From Pseudomonas asplenii (GTDB lineage Bacteria; Pseudomonadota; Gammaproteobacteria; Pseudomonadales; Pseudomonadaceae), in NCBI RefSeq assembly GCF_900105475.1, contig NZ_LT629777.1, positions 5,890,001-5,954,000 of the forward strand: 64,000 nucleotides of DNA, written 5' to 3'. Made by a program: the position numbers and the translations under genes. Of the stretch, positions 15,135-22,888 are shown one piece after another (position 1 is the stretch's first letter; each line of letters opens with the position of its first letter). A model generated the notes under the pieces. That model did not search any database, was not told the DNA's origin, and was given only the letters and a program-made list of their open reading frames with translations.

Positions 15135-16337
15135 ATGCCCGACACACCCGAGCCACTGCCTGACCGGCTGCCGCCCTCCGCGTTTCTGCCGTTCCTGATC
15201 GCGGGCGTCATCATCGCCGGCGCCTACGGCTCAAGCTTCCTGTTGCCGGAGTACCTGCAGGTGATAGGGTTCGATAACGCCACGGTCGGTCGCGTGATCT
15301 CCACCGGGATGATCAGCACCATCCTGTGCTGTTGTCTGGCCGGCTGGACAGCACAACGCATCGGGGTCATGGGCAGCATCACCGTCGCCTGCCTCGCCAT
15401 GGCCCTGGCCATGTTCGCCTTCGCCTGCGTGGCGCAGGTGCCGGGCGCGGCGTATCCGGGAGGGCTGTTGCTGGGGGTGGGCTGGTCGGTGTTCTACATC
15501 CTCGCGCCGCTGCAGATCATCCACCACCTGCGCCCCGCTGCCCGCCTGCAGTACTTCACGATCATGTCCGGGGCGCAGATGGCAGGACTGGGCCTGACCA
15601 CGCCGCTGGGACACCTGGTCGTCAAGGCAAGCGCCAGCTACGGCTTGTTCTACGCACTGCTGGGCGCGGCCTGCCTGGTATCGGCCCTGTGCGTGATGCT
15701 CGCACGGCGCGCCATGACCCACCTGCCCACGTCCGCTATCCGGCAAGTGTCGCTGCGGCTCGTCGATCTCAAGGCACTGCTCGGCAGCCGGGCCGCCTTG
15801 CCGATCGCGATGATCGTGCTGGGCGCCTGCATCTTCTCGGGCCTGTCCACCTACCAGGCCAGCTATGCACAGATGCGCCAACTGAAAGCCGACAACTTTT
15901 TCGTCACCTTTACCCTCACCAGCGTGCTGCTGCGGTTCTCGGTGGCCCGCTCGATCGGCCGCCTGCCGCTGCAACGCCTGGCAATCGGCCTGTTCCTGTT
16001 CACCAGCCTGTCGCTGGGGATGTTTCTGCTCAACGATGACAGCACGCTGGTCTACCTCTCGGCGACGGTGATTTTCGCCATCGGCTATGGCCTGAGCTAC
16101 TCCACGCTCAACAGTCTGGCGGTCAATCAGGCGGAAGCGAACGGCCTTTCGCCTGCGGTCACTTCGCAAGTCTTCACTCTGGGCTACTTCATTGGCCTGT
16201 TCGGTTTTCCCTCGATTGGCGGCGCGATCATGAGTCGCTGGGGCGTCGATTGGGTGTTGGCGTGTCTGCTCGTCGCCGCACTGACCAACCTGGCACTGAT
16301 GGCGAGTACCCGCAGCAGCAAGATGCTGACGGTTTGA
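15135..16337 (+). CDS. MFS transporter
   Basis: A 400-residue, 12-helix major facilitator protein. The first hydrophobic segment starts near residue 17, and the loop after helix 2 carries a shortened form of the MFS motif. ATG 15135 is chosen because GGAG lies 10 nt upstream; a TTG at 15105 is also in frame. It is the second gene of the N-hydroxylase operon, only 32 bp after it. Export of the pathway product (self-protection) is the simplest role, but precursor uptake cannot be excluded. Confidence 0.8.
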   Translation: MPDTPEPLPDRLPPSAFLPFLIAGVIIAGAYGSSFLLPEYLQVIGFDNATVGRVISTGMISTILCCCLAGWTAQRIGVMGSITVACLAMALAMFAFACVAQVPGAAYPGGLLLGVGWSVFYILAPLQIIHHLRPAARLQYFTIMSGAQMAGLGLTTPLGHLVVKASASYGLFYALLGAACLVSALCVMLARRAMTHLPTSAIRQVSLRLVDLKALLGSRAALPIAMIVLGACIFSGLSTYQASYAQMRQLKADNFFVTFTLTSVLLRFSVARSIGRLPLQRLAIGLFLFTSLSLGMFLLNDDSTLVYLSATVIFAIGYGLSYSTLNSLAVNQAEANGLSPAVTSQVFTLGYFIGLFGFPSIGGAIMSRWGVDWVLACLLVAALTNLALMASTRSSKMLTV

Positions 16338-16370
16338 AACTGGTTAATCACCCGTAAAGGAGTAGCGTTG

Positions 16371-17150
16371 ATGTTGTCTGAAGCTCAGAAAACCCAGTGG
16401 CACGACGAAGGCTACATCCGGCTGGAAGGCTTTTTCCCACCGGAAGATCTGGCGCGACTGTCCGAGTTCACCCAGGAAATCGGGCGCTGGAACATCAGCG
16501 ACGATCGCTGGATGATGTGGTTCGAAAAGACCGACCAGGGCGAGAAGATCACCTCCAAGGTCGAGAACTTCATCGAATTTCACCCAGGCCTGCAAGAGGT
16601 GCTGCTGCAGGACGAGCGCATCACCCGCACGGTCGAATACCTGCTCGACGAAAAGACCCGTCGCCTGAAGGAACTGCTGATCTTCAAGTACCCGGACAGC
16701 GGTGGTTTCCGCCCCCACCAGGACATCTACCACATCCCGCACAAGCTCAAGGAGCGGATGGTCCATGCGGTGGTCGCCGTGGCCATCGACGACGCGGACG
16801 CCAGCAACGGCGGTCTGTTCTTCAGTCCCGGCCAGCACAAAAAGGGCGTGTTCCCCATGGACGAGGGCGGCGTGATCCTACCGGAAGTCGCCGAGCAGTT
16901 CAGCTGGACGGAAGTGCCGTGGCGCGCCGGCGACATCTTCATCTTCGACGACTACGCCCCGCATTACTCCTTGCCGAACAAGAGCGACCGCTCGCGCCGC
17001 ACCTTGTACCTGGTCTATCAACGCGCCTCGACGGGGGGCCCGACCCGCGATGAGTACAACGCCATGAAACGCGCCTACAACCCGCCGGAAGGCCGGGTGG
17101 CCGACCTGGAAAACCTCAAGCCGTCCAACGGCATCTTCTACCGCGACTGA
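16371..17150 (+). CDS. PhyH-type Fe(II)/2-oxoglutarate oxygenase
   Basis: A 259-residue phytanoyl-CoA-dioxygenase-family oxygenase. The iron triad is visible as His116-Gln-Asp118 (in Arg-Pro-His-Gln-Asp-Ile-Tyr-His) and His198 (in Tyr-Ala-Pro-His-Tyr-Ser), with Arg residues of Ser-Arg-Arg-Thr-Leu-Tyr about ten residues later for 2-oxoglutarate. The start follows AAGGAG at 8 nt; a TTG lies one codon upstream. Bacterial PhyH enzymes hydroxylate, desaturate or halogenate small metabolites; the Asp of the triad indicates hydroxylation or desaturation rather than halogenation. It probably tailors the operon's product. Confidence 0.82.
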   Translation: MLSEAQKTQWHDEGYIRLEGFFPPEDLARLSEFTQEIGRWNISDDRWMMWFEKTDQGEKITSKVENFIEFHPGLQEVLLQDERITRTVEYLLDEKTRRLKELLIFKYPDSGGFRPHQDIYHIPHKLKERMVHAVVAVAIDDADASNGGLFFSPGQHKKGVFPMDEGGVILPEVAEQFSWTEVPWRAGDIFIFDDYAPHYSLPNKSDRSRRTLYLVYQRASTGGPTRDEYNAMKRAYNPPEGRVADLENLKPSNGIFYRD

Positions 17151-17169
17151 GCGACTGGGTGAGATCGAC

Positions 17170-17499
17170 ATGCATGTAAAGCCTATTGAGCCGCAGATGA
17201 TGCGCCCGGAGTACGGCGTGCTGGTTTGCCGCTTGCTGGATCATCTGCCCGCCAGCCTGAGCCCGAAGTTCGGCATGTCGATTGTCGAAGTCGAACCCGG
17301 TGGGGCGGTCGATCTGCACTCGCATCACGAACATGAAGTGTGGGTATTGATGGAGGGCGAAGGCATTTTCCAGGAGCAGGAACGGCAAATGCCGGTGACC
17401 GGCTCGATGCTGTTCTACATGCAGCCGCATAGCCCACACGCCATTCACAACACACATTCACAACAGCCGCTGAAATTCCTGGCAGTTTGGTGGGACTAA
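17170..17499 (+). CDS. Small metal-binding cupin, probable N-N bond-forming partner
   Basis: A 109-residue single-domain cupin. Motif 1 is complete: His50-x-His52-x3-Glu56 followed by Glu-Gly. Motif 2 is Pro-His-Ser-Pro-His90-Ala-Ile-His-Asn94, supplying the fourth ligand. In hydrazine synthetases a zinc-binding cupin domain rearranges an O-aminoacyl N6-hydroxylysine ester into an N-N bond, and is fused to a MetRS-like domain. Here the MetRS-like gene starts 1 bp after the cupin stop, so the two are a split version and probably form a complex. The activity is inferred from context; the cupin alone could have other roles. Confidence 0.75.
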   Translation: MHVKPIEPQMMRPEYGVLVCRLLDHLPASLSPKFGMSIVEVEPGGAVDLHSHHEHEVWVLMEGEGIFQEQERQMPVTGSMLFYMQPHSPHAIHNTHSQQPLKFLAVWWD

Positions 17500-17500
17500 C

Positions 17501-19081
17501 ATGACTGACACACAAAAAACCTACTTCATCTGTCCTGCGCCGCCCTGCCCCAATGGCAAATTGCACCTGGGGCACATCGCCGGCGTTTACCTGCTGGCCG
17601 ATATCTACGCAAGGTTCCAGCGCCTGGCCGGGCATCGTGCTTTCTACGTCACCGGCTCCGACGAACATGGCACCTACACACTGGTCAAGGCGCAAAAGCT
17701 GCAACGCCCGGTCGATGACGTGGCCCAGATGCACAATCGGGAAATCCTCGCCTGCCTGGGCGCCCTCGGCATCGAACCGGATGAGTTCGTGCGCACCACC
17801 AGCGCTGATCATGTCGAGAACAGCCTGGCCATCTACCAGACGCTCAAGGACAACGGTTTCATCACCGTCAAGGACGGCGTGCAGCTGTATTGCGAAACCT
17901 GCGCCGAATTCGCCGCCGACTCGCTGGCCAGCGGGCTCTGCCCGGACTGCTCGGCACCGACCGACAGCAACCTGTGCGAAAACTGCGGGCTGGCCGTCCC
18001 CCATGCCCGCCTGAAACAACCGCGGCATGCGCCCTGCTCGGGGCCGCTGAGCCTGAGGCCGATCCGTCAGGCCCACCTGGATATCGAAAAGCTTGCGCCG
18101 ACCCTGCAGCAGGCAATCGTCGACAGCCAGTGGCCCGAGCCCATCAAACACCTGGAGTTGAGCTGGCTGCGCGAGTCGCTGCGCTCGCTGCCGATGTCCC
18201 GGCACTTCGACCGGGGCGTCGTTCTGGACGACCCCGAGGACGTCGCCGGGCAAACCCTGCTGACCTGGTTCGAGGGCCTGTGGTGCTTCGACACCGGCAT
18301 CCGCCGGCTGTGTGCCCGCGAGGCGAGCGACTACCAGCAGGTGCTCGCCAGCCCGGACAGCCGGGTGGTGTTCTTCATGGGCCAGGACAACCGTTTCTAC
18401 TACACCGTGGGCGTCACCGCGAGCCTGCTGGGCAGGGGCTTCGCCGCGCCGTTCAACCAGAGTATCCAGGACTTCTCGACACTCGAAGGCTCGAAGTTCT
18501 CCACCAGCCGCGATCACGTCATCTGGGCCGATGAAGTGGCCAAGGTCGTCGACCAGAACGTCTTGCGGCTGTACCTGGCGAGCATCGCCAAACCCTTCGG
18601 CAACCAGGACAACGAGTTCGAACTCGAAGGCCTGATGGCCGCCGCGCAGCAGTTGCATGACTGGGAGGCAAGGCTGCGCGCTCATGCCCGACAGGCACGG
18701 CAGGTCGTCAACGAACCCTTGCCGGCGCGACTGGCCGAGCAGGTCGAACGCTACACACACGCAATGGACGGACTGGCGTTCTGGGATGCCCTGCAGGCGA
18801 TCGAGGACTTCCTCGACAACGCCGACATCACCGACACCGCATCACAGTGGCAAGCGACCCAGGTGTCGGCCTTGCTGGGCATGCTAGCGCCCTTCATCCC
18901 GCAGTGGACCCAGCGCTATGCCGCGCTGTACTTCGGCGCGGATTGGGCAGCGGCCAGCCAGCCGCTGTCAGTGCCCGCGTGGCCGTTACCGCAGGCCTCC
19001 TTCCCGATGATCGATGCGCATCTGCCCGATGCCTACATTCGCGCGTACAAGCAACGTTTCCGCGCCGCCGCCATCGCCTGA
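17501..19081 (+). CDS. Methionyl-tRNA-synthetase-like amino-acid activating protein
   Basis: A 526-residue class I synthetase homologue, most like MetRS without its C-terminal dimer domain. The HIGH motif is His22-Leu-Gly-His25. Three Cys-x2-Cys pairs (131/134, 147/150, 159/162) match the zinc insert. The KMSKS loop is altered to Lys332-Phe-Ser-Thr-Ser336, so the second lysine is lost. A reduced helical C-terminal domain follows. Housekeeping MetRS is essential and would not sit in this operon. In known hydrazine pathways the MetRS-like domain adenylates an amino acid and esterifies N6-hydroxylysine. Start ATG follows the cupin stop by 1 bp. Confidence 0.85.
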   Translation: MTDTQKTYFICPAPPCPNGKLHLGHIAGVYLLADIYARFQRLAGHRAFYVTGSDEHGTYTLVKAQKLQRPVDDVAQMHNREILACLGALGIEPDEFVRTTSADHVENSLAIYQTLKDNGFITVKDGVQLYCETCAEFAADSLASGLCPDCSAPTDSNLCENCGLAVPHARLKQPRHAPCSGPLSLRPIRQAHLDIEKLAPTLQQAIVDSQWPEPIKHLELSWLRESLRSLPMSRHFDRGVVLDDPEDVAGQTLLTWFEGLWCFDTGIRRLCAREASDYQQVLASPDSRVVFFMGQDNRFYYTVGVTASLLGRGFAAPFNQSIQDFSTLEGSKFSTSRDHVIWADEVAKVVDQNVLRLYLASIAKPFGNQDNEFELEGLMAAAQQLHDWEARLRAHARQARQVVNEPLPARLAEQVERYTHAMDGLAFWDALQAIEDFLDNADITDTASQWQATQVSALLGMLAPFIPQWTQRYAALYFGADWAAASQPLSVPAWPLPQASFPMIDAHLPDAYIRAYKQRFRAAAIA

Positions 19082-19097
19082 GACCGAGGAGAAGCCC

Positions 19098-20279
19098 ATG
19101 TACTCGTTACGCAGTCAGCGCGCCAGCGGCTTTGGTGCCTTCGATTACTCATCGACCAAACAGACCCTCAACCTGGCCATCGGGATGCCCGATCCGGTGA
19201 CCTTTGCCGGCCTCCCCCTGGCGAGTTCATCATTGCCGGAGACGGGCATCGGCATCGGCGACTTGCTCCAGTACACCGACTCCCAGGGCCTGCCCGAGCT
19301 GCGCCAGGCCCTTGCCCAGCGCCACAAGGTGGCGCTGGAGAATATCCAGGTGACCGCCGGGGCCTCGCAGGCGTTGACGTTGCTGGCGGACCTGCTGATC
19401 GATCCGGGCGACATCGTCCTGACCGAAGACCCCAGCTACCTCGGCGCGCTGCGGATCTTTTCCGTGGCGGGCGCACAGATCATTCAACTGGGGATGGATC
19501 GCGACGGGGTCGATCTCGATCAGTTGGCCCACACGTTGACGAGCACCACCGGCAAGGTAGCGCTCTACTACACCTCGCCGGTCTTCCATAACCCGACCGG
19601 ATGCTGTTTTTCCATCGAGCGCATGCAGGCCGTGGCACAGTTGCTGAGCCGTCACGGGGTACCGCTGATCCAGGACCTGGTCTACTCGGAACTGCCGTAC
19701 CAGGCCCAGCGTCCGAACGTCCTGCCGGCCGGCCAAGGCGTGATCAACGTGCACAGCAGCTCGAAGATTGCCGGCGCCGGCTTGCGGCTCGGCTGGGTGA
19801 TCGCCGAGCCCCGGCTCATCCAGGGCCTGGCACAACTCAAGCTCGACGGCGGTGTCAGCCCCCTGGTCAGCAACCTGGTGCTCAGCCTGCTGCGCAACGA
19901 GGCTTTCGATTCGCACATCGACGACCTGCGCGAACACTACCGGACCAAACGCGACCTGATGGCCGATCTGCTCAAGTCCTGCACATTCTGCGCGCAGGAT
20001 TACCTGCTGCCGACCGGCGGTTTCTCGTTCTGGGTCAGGATCGCCGACGGGGTCGAGCCGGCGGCGCTCATCGACAAGGCCCGGGAGCTGGGCAACGTGC
20101 GCCTGTCCAACGGCCTCCACAATGGCCCGCAGTCGCGACGCTACGTGCGCCTGTGCTTCAGTTACCTGTCGCCTGCGCAGATCCGGCATGGCCTGCAGAT
20201 CATCGAAGAAGCCTATCGCTCGCTGATTCCCCGGGTACATCGCCCCGATGCCGAGCGCGTGCGGCAGCCAGACGCTTGA
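19098..20279 (+). CDS. PLP-dependent class I/II aminotransferase (LysN/2-aminoadipate type)
   Basis: A 393-residue fold-type I aminotransferase. The PLP-binding lysine is Lys223 in Ser-Ser-Ser-Lys-Ile-Ala-Gly-Ala-Gly-Leu-Arg-Leu-Gly-Trp. His-Asn-Pro-Thr-Gly (near residue 170) and the C-terminal Arg-Leu-Cys-Phe-Ser substrate-binding arginine are also present. Sequence style resembles the LysN / MocR-aminotransferase branch. It is the last operon gene, 16 bp after the MetRS-like stop with GAGGAG upstream. It may process the amino-adipate-type product released when the lysine scaffold is cleaved, or modify the final amino acid. Its 3' end overlaps the convergent MocR gene by 80 bp. Confidence 0.83.
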   Translation: MYSLRSQRASGFGAFDYSSTKQTLNLAIGMPDPVTFAGLPLASSSLPETGIGIGDLLQYTDSQGLPELRQALAQRHKVALENIQVTAGASQALTLLADLLIDPGDIVLTEDPSYLGALRIFSVAGAQIIQLGMDRDGVDLDQLAHTLTSTTGKVALYYTSPVFHNPTGCCFSIERMQAVAQLLSRHGVPLIQDLVYSELPYQAQRPNVLPAGQGVINVHSSSKIAGAGLRLGWVIAEPRLIQGLAQLKLDGGVSPLVSNLVLSLLRNEAFDSHIDDLREHYRTKRDLMADLLKSCTFCAQDYLLPTGGFSFWVRIADGVEPAALIDKARELGNVRLSNGLHNGPQSRRYVRLCFSYLSPAQIRHGLQIIEEAYRSLIPRVHRPDAERVRQPDA

Positions 20280-21633
20280 AAAACTCCGTTGCACGCGGAT
20301 CGCCAGCGTAGGCGACATTGATGCGTATCCAGTCACTACGCTGGCCGTCCAGGTAATAGGCATCGCCACTGGACAGCATGACGTCACAGGCCGCGGCAAC
20401 GGCATTGAGCTGGGCAAAATCGAACGGCGCGCAACGCGCCCAGACGAACATGCCACCGACCGGTTCGGCGAAGGTTTCCCAGCCATAGTCTTCCAGGCGC
20501 TTGAGGGTCTGGGCCATGGCCTTGTCCAGGCGATCACGCAAGCGTTGCACCAGCTTGCGATAGGCACCGTTGCCGAGCAGCGTGGCAACCACGCTCTCGA
20601 CGAACCGCGAAGTGCCCATGCTCGTCACCGACTTGAGCTGGGCCAGACCACGTACCCTTTCGGCGCTGGAGACCAGGTAGCCGACCCGTAACGATCCGCT
20701 CAAGGTCTTGGAAAAGCTGGCGACGTAGATGACCCGGTTCTGCGAATCCAGACTGGCCAGGCGTGTTCCGGAGCCGTTGTACAAGTCGGCGTAGGTGTCG
20801 TCCTCGACGATCTGAAAATCGTGGATCTCGGCCAACTGCAACAGCCGGTGCGCGATCGCCGGGCGCAGCGAGGTGCCAGTGGGATTGTGGTACATGCTGT
20901 TGATGAAAAGGCATTGCGGCCGATGGTCTTGCAGCAAGACTTCCAGCTTACGGATATCAGGTCCGTCCTGCTCCCTGGGTACGCTCAGCATGCGGATGCC
21001 ACTGGCCTGCAGCAGATTGAACAGATTGGGGTAGCCCGGGGACTCGACCACGACGCAATCGCCCGGCTTCAACAGGCTCCTGACCAGCAGGTCCATGGCA
21101 TGGCTCACCCCCTGGGTGGTCAGGATCTGCTGATGATCGACCCGGACATCCATTCGCTCGAGGCGCTTGTGAATCTGCTGGCGCAGGAGCGGCGAACCCA
21201 GCGGCGTACCATAGCTGAACAGGCTGTCGGGATCGGTGCGGGTCACCTGGCGAATGGCAAAGCCGATGGCCTGCGTCTCCCGCCAGTCCTCGGGCACCCA
21301 GCCACAGCACAGGTTCAGCCGAGTCTTGCAGAACTGGGTCAACGGCTGCCACTGCGCATCGTTGATCTCCTGCGCATCTGGCTGACTGCCCACCTCTGCG
21401 GCGACCTGTTCGGCCAGGAAAAACCCCTTGCCCTGGCGGGACTCCAGAATCCCCATCGACACCAGTCGATCATAGGCTTCGATGACCCGCGAATGACTGA
21501 CCTGTTTCTCCCGGGCCAACTGCCGGATCGACGGCAAGCGCGTGCCGGGACGAATCCGCTGCACCTCGATCCACTGACAGAGGCCATTGACCAGTTGCTG
21601 CGTCAGGGAAAGGTCATCGTCCTTGCTTACCAT
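20200..21633 (-). CDS. MocR/PdxR-type GntR regulator with aminotransferase-like domain
   Basis: About 477 residues. An N-terminal GntR winged helix (Gly-Thr-Arg-Leu-Pro-Ser-Ile-Arg-Gln-Leu-Ala, within the first 80 residues) is joined by a linker to a complete aminotransferase-like domain with a PLP lysine in Ser-Phe-Ser-Lys-Thr-Leu. MocR proteins sense PLP or PLP-amino-acid adducts and control vitamin B6 or amino-acid genes. Possible starts are ATG 21633 (used), GTG 21645 or GTG 21657. It converges on and overlaps the aminotransferase gene by 80 bp and is divergent from the DUF7673-like gene. Regulation of the neighbouring operon is likely but inferred. Confidence 0.85.
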   Translation of the reverse strand: MVSKDDDLSLTQQLVNGLCQWIEVQRIRPGTRLPSIRQLAREKQVSHSRVIEAYDRLVSMGILESRQGKGFFLAEQVAAEVGSQPDAQEINDAQWQPLTQFCKTRLNLCCGWVPEDWRETQAIGFAIRQVTRTDPDSLFSYGTPLGSPLLRQQIHKRLERMDVRVDHQQILTTQGVSHAMDLLVRSLLKPGDCVVVESPGYPNLFNLLQASGIRMLSVPREQDGPDIRKLEVLLQDHRPQCLFINSMYHNPTGTSLRPAIAHRLLQLAEIHDFQIVEDDTYADLYNGSGTRLASLDSQNRVIYVASFSKTLSGSLRVGYLVSSAERVRGLAQLKSVTSMGTSRFVESVVATLLGNGAYRKLVQRLRDRLDKAMAQTLKRLEDYGWETFAEPVGGMFVWARCAPFDFAQLNAVAAACDVMLSSGDAYYLDGQRSDWIRINVAYAGDPRATEFFKRLAAARARHRGDVPGESASDRLLR

Positions 21634-21655
21634 GAAGTCTTTCACTGAAACATCC

Positions 21656-21707
21656 ACTGTTCGGGTTTATCAGGAGAACAGTTAAGCATAAAAGGCAGAG
21701 AACTGTT
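21656..21707. promoter_or_regulatory. ACTGTTC/GAACAGT repeats between MocR gene and DUF7673-like gene
   Basis: ACTGTTC (21656-21662) and GAACAGT (21676-21682) form an inverted repeat; AACAGTT (21678-21684) also pairs with AACTGTT (21701-21707). Mixed inverted and direct half-sites close to the start of a divergent gene are typical of MocR operators. The first copy lies at the upstream GTG start candidate, supporting the downstream ATG at 21633. Confidence 0.5.
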
Positions 21708-21826
21708 ACTTGTTGTGTCAGGAAACAACCTCGATAGTGGGCTACGTCACAGCGTCCCAAGCGCTTGCACCTGAACAGGAAACAGGGAGTGTTCCGCGTG
21801 AAATGCCAGATATCGCAGAGGTTTCC

Positions 21827-22417
21827 ATGCTTGAAGTGAGCGCAGAACAGTTGAGCAGAACACCGGTGAACCTGGCCACGATCGAGGCCGGCAGACATTG
21901 GGGGGAGCAACTGGAAGCACTGGATCGTCTATTTACGGTGGCGCACGGCCTGACCCTCGAAGCCTCGCGCTGTGCGGTATTTCTGCTGGGCTGGTTCTAC
22001 CCTGGCGAGGTCGGCGGCATCGACCTGTCGCTGGTGGGCTGGAAAGTCTCCCCACGCGTGGGCGCCGACATGTCCCAGGTGTTTCAACTGATGGTGCAAC
22101 TGCAACAGCGCGGCGTGGGTGCCTCGCAGCTCGGCTTTGACGCGCGTGCCCGCTCCTTGCTGGCGACCTGGTTTCCCGAAGTACTCGGCATGGCCCCCAA
22201 GCCCCCGGCCGGACCTGAACTGAAAGCCTTCCGCCGCCGTCACGACCTGACCCCACAGGCCTGCGCCGAACTGATTCGGGTGCCGACCGCCCTCTACAAG
22301 GAATGGGAGCAGGACTGCCACCCGATCCCCATGACGCTGTGGATCGAACTGCGCACCTTGATGGGCGAACGGCGGCTGCGTTCGACTTCACGGAGTGGGC
22401 CATGCGTGAGGGGCTGA
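21827..22417 (+). CDS. DUF7673-like protein with C-terminal HTH-like segment
   Basis: A 196-residue protein. Residues about 25-115 resemble a domain common on Pseudomonas integrative elements (Ala-Leu-Asp-Arg-Leu-Phe, Phe-Leu-Leu-Gly-Trp-Phe-Tyr, Gly-Gly-Ile-Asp-Leu). Residues about 135-185 look like a Cro-type helix-turn-helix (Leu-Lys-Ala-Phe-Arg-Arg-Arg-His-Asp-Leu-Thr-Pro-Gln-Ala-Cys, Tyr-Lys-Glu-Trp-Glu-Gln). The start at 21827 has GAGG 6 nt upstream; the frame is open further 5'. It is divergent from the MocR gene and shares its control region. The domain name is from memory and the function is unknown. Confidence 0.6.
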   Translation: MLEVSAEQLSRTPVNLATIEAGRHWGEQLEALDRLFTVAHGLTLEASRCAVFLLGWFYPGEVGGIDLSLVGWKVSPRVGADMSQVFQLMVQLQQRGVGASQLGFDARARSLLATWFPEVLGMAPKPPAGPELKAFRRRHDLTPQACAELIRVPTALYKEWEQDCHPIPMTLWIELRTLMGERRLRSTSRSGPCVRG

Positions 22418-22570
22418 TGCCCAGAGCCCACAGCCGCAAGGTGCCAGCGCTGACTGGCACCGATGCGACGCAGTCCCCTGGGTAACTGGGCAGTTTTATT
22501 CTGACCATTGGACCCCAACACACCGCGCATGCCGACGCCCTGCTCCACTCCAGCGAATGCCGTTCCACAG

Positions 22571-22888
22571 CTATCGTCGAACGCAACCTCCAGCTGCCGT
22601 CGAGACCACCGCCTCACACAACATGGCCTGTGTCAGATCATCGATCACCGCCTTGCCCATCTCGCTCAAGTAGTGAGATGCCCAGGCATAACGGGAGCCA
22701 TCTGCGTCCATTGCAGCCTCCAGGGAAAGCGTCTTGGCGCAATGAAGCAGCAAGGAGGCATGCTCCAGCGCTTCCTGAATGGGGACACCGGGATTGACTC
22801 GGAACAATTCACGGCCTTGAGAACCGCACGTCGCGAAAGTGACGGCGCCCACGGTTTTGTTCGTTTTGTTCGAAGGGGGATTGTTCAT
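22571..22888 (-). CDS. DUF3077-like protein
   Basis: A 105-residue protein resembling the Pseudomonas DUF3077 group: Pro-Gly-Val-Pro-Ile-Gln-Glu-Ala-Leu-Glu-His-Ala-Ser helix near residue 33, then Ala-x-Ala-Met-Asp-Ala-Asp-Gly, Tyr-Leu-Ser-Glu-Met-Gly-Lys-Ala and Asp-Asp-Leu. The start at 22888 is supported by a strong AGGAGGTG. It lies alone between the regulator genes and the duplicated dusA fragment. The family has no known function; these proteins are often present in several copies per Pseudomonas genome. Confidence 0.75.
   Translation of the reverse strand: MNNPPSNKTNKTVGAVTFATCGSQGRELFRVNPGVPIQEALEHASLLLHCAKTLSLEAAMDADGSRYAWASHYLSEMGKAVIDDLTQAMLCEAVVSTAAGGCVRR

Noticed and set aside
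17501..19081. Housekeeping methionyl-tRNA synthetase
   Set aside because: The KMSKS loop is degenerate, the anticodon-binding part is reduced, the C-terminal dimer domain is missing, and the gene lies in the middle of a biosynthetic operon.
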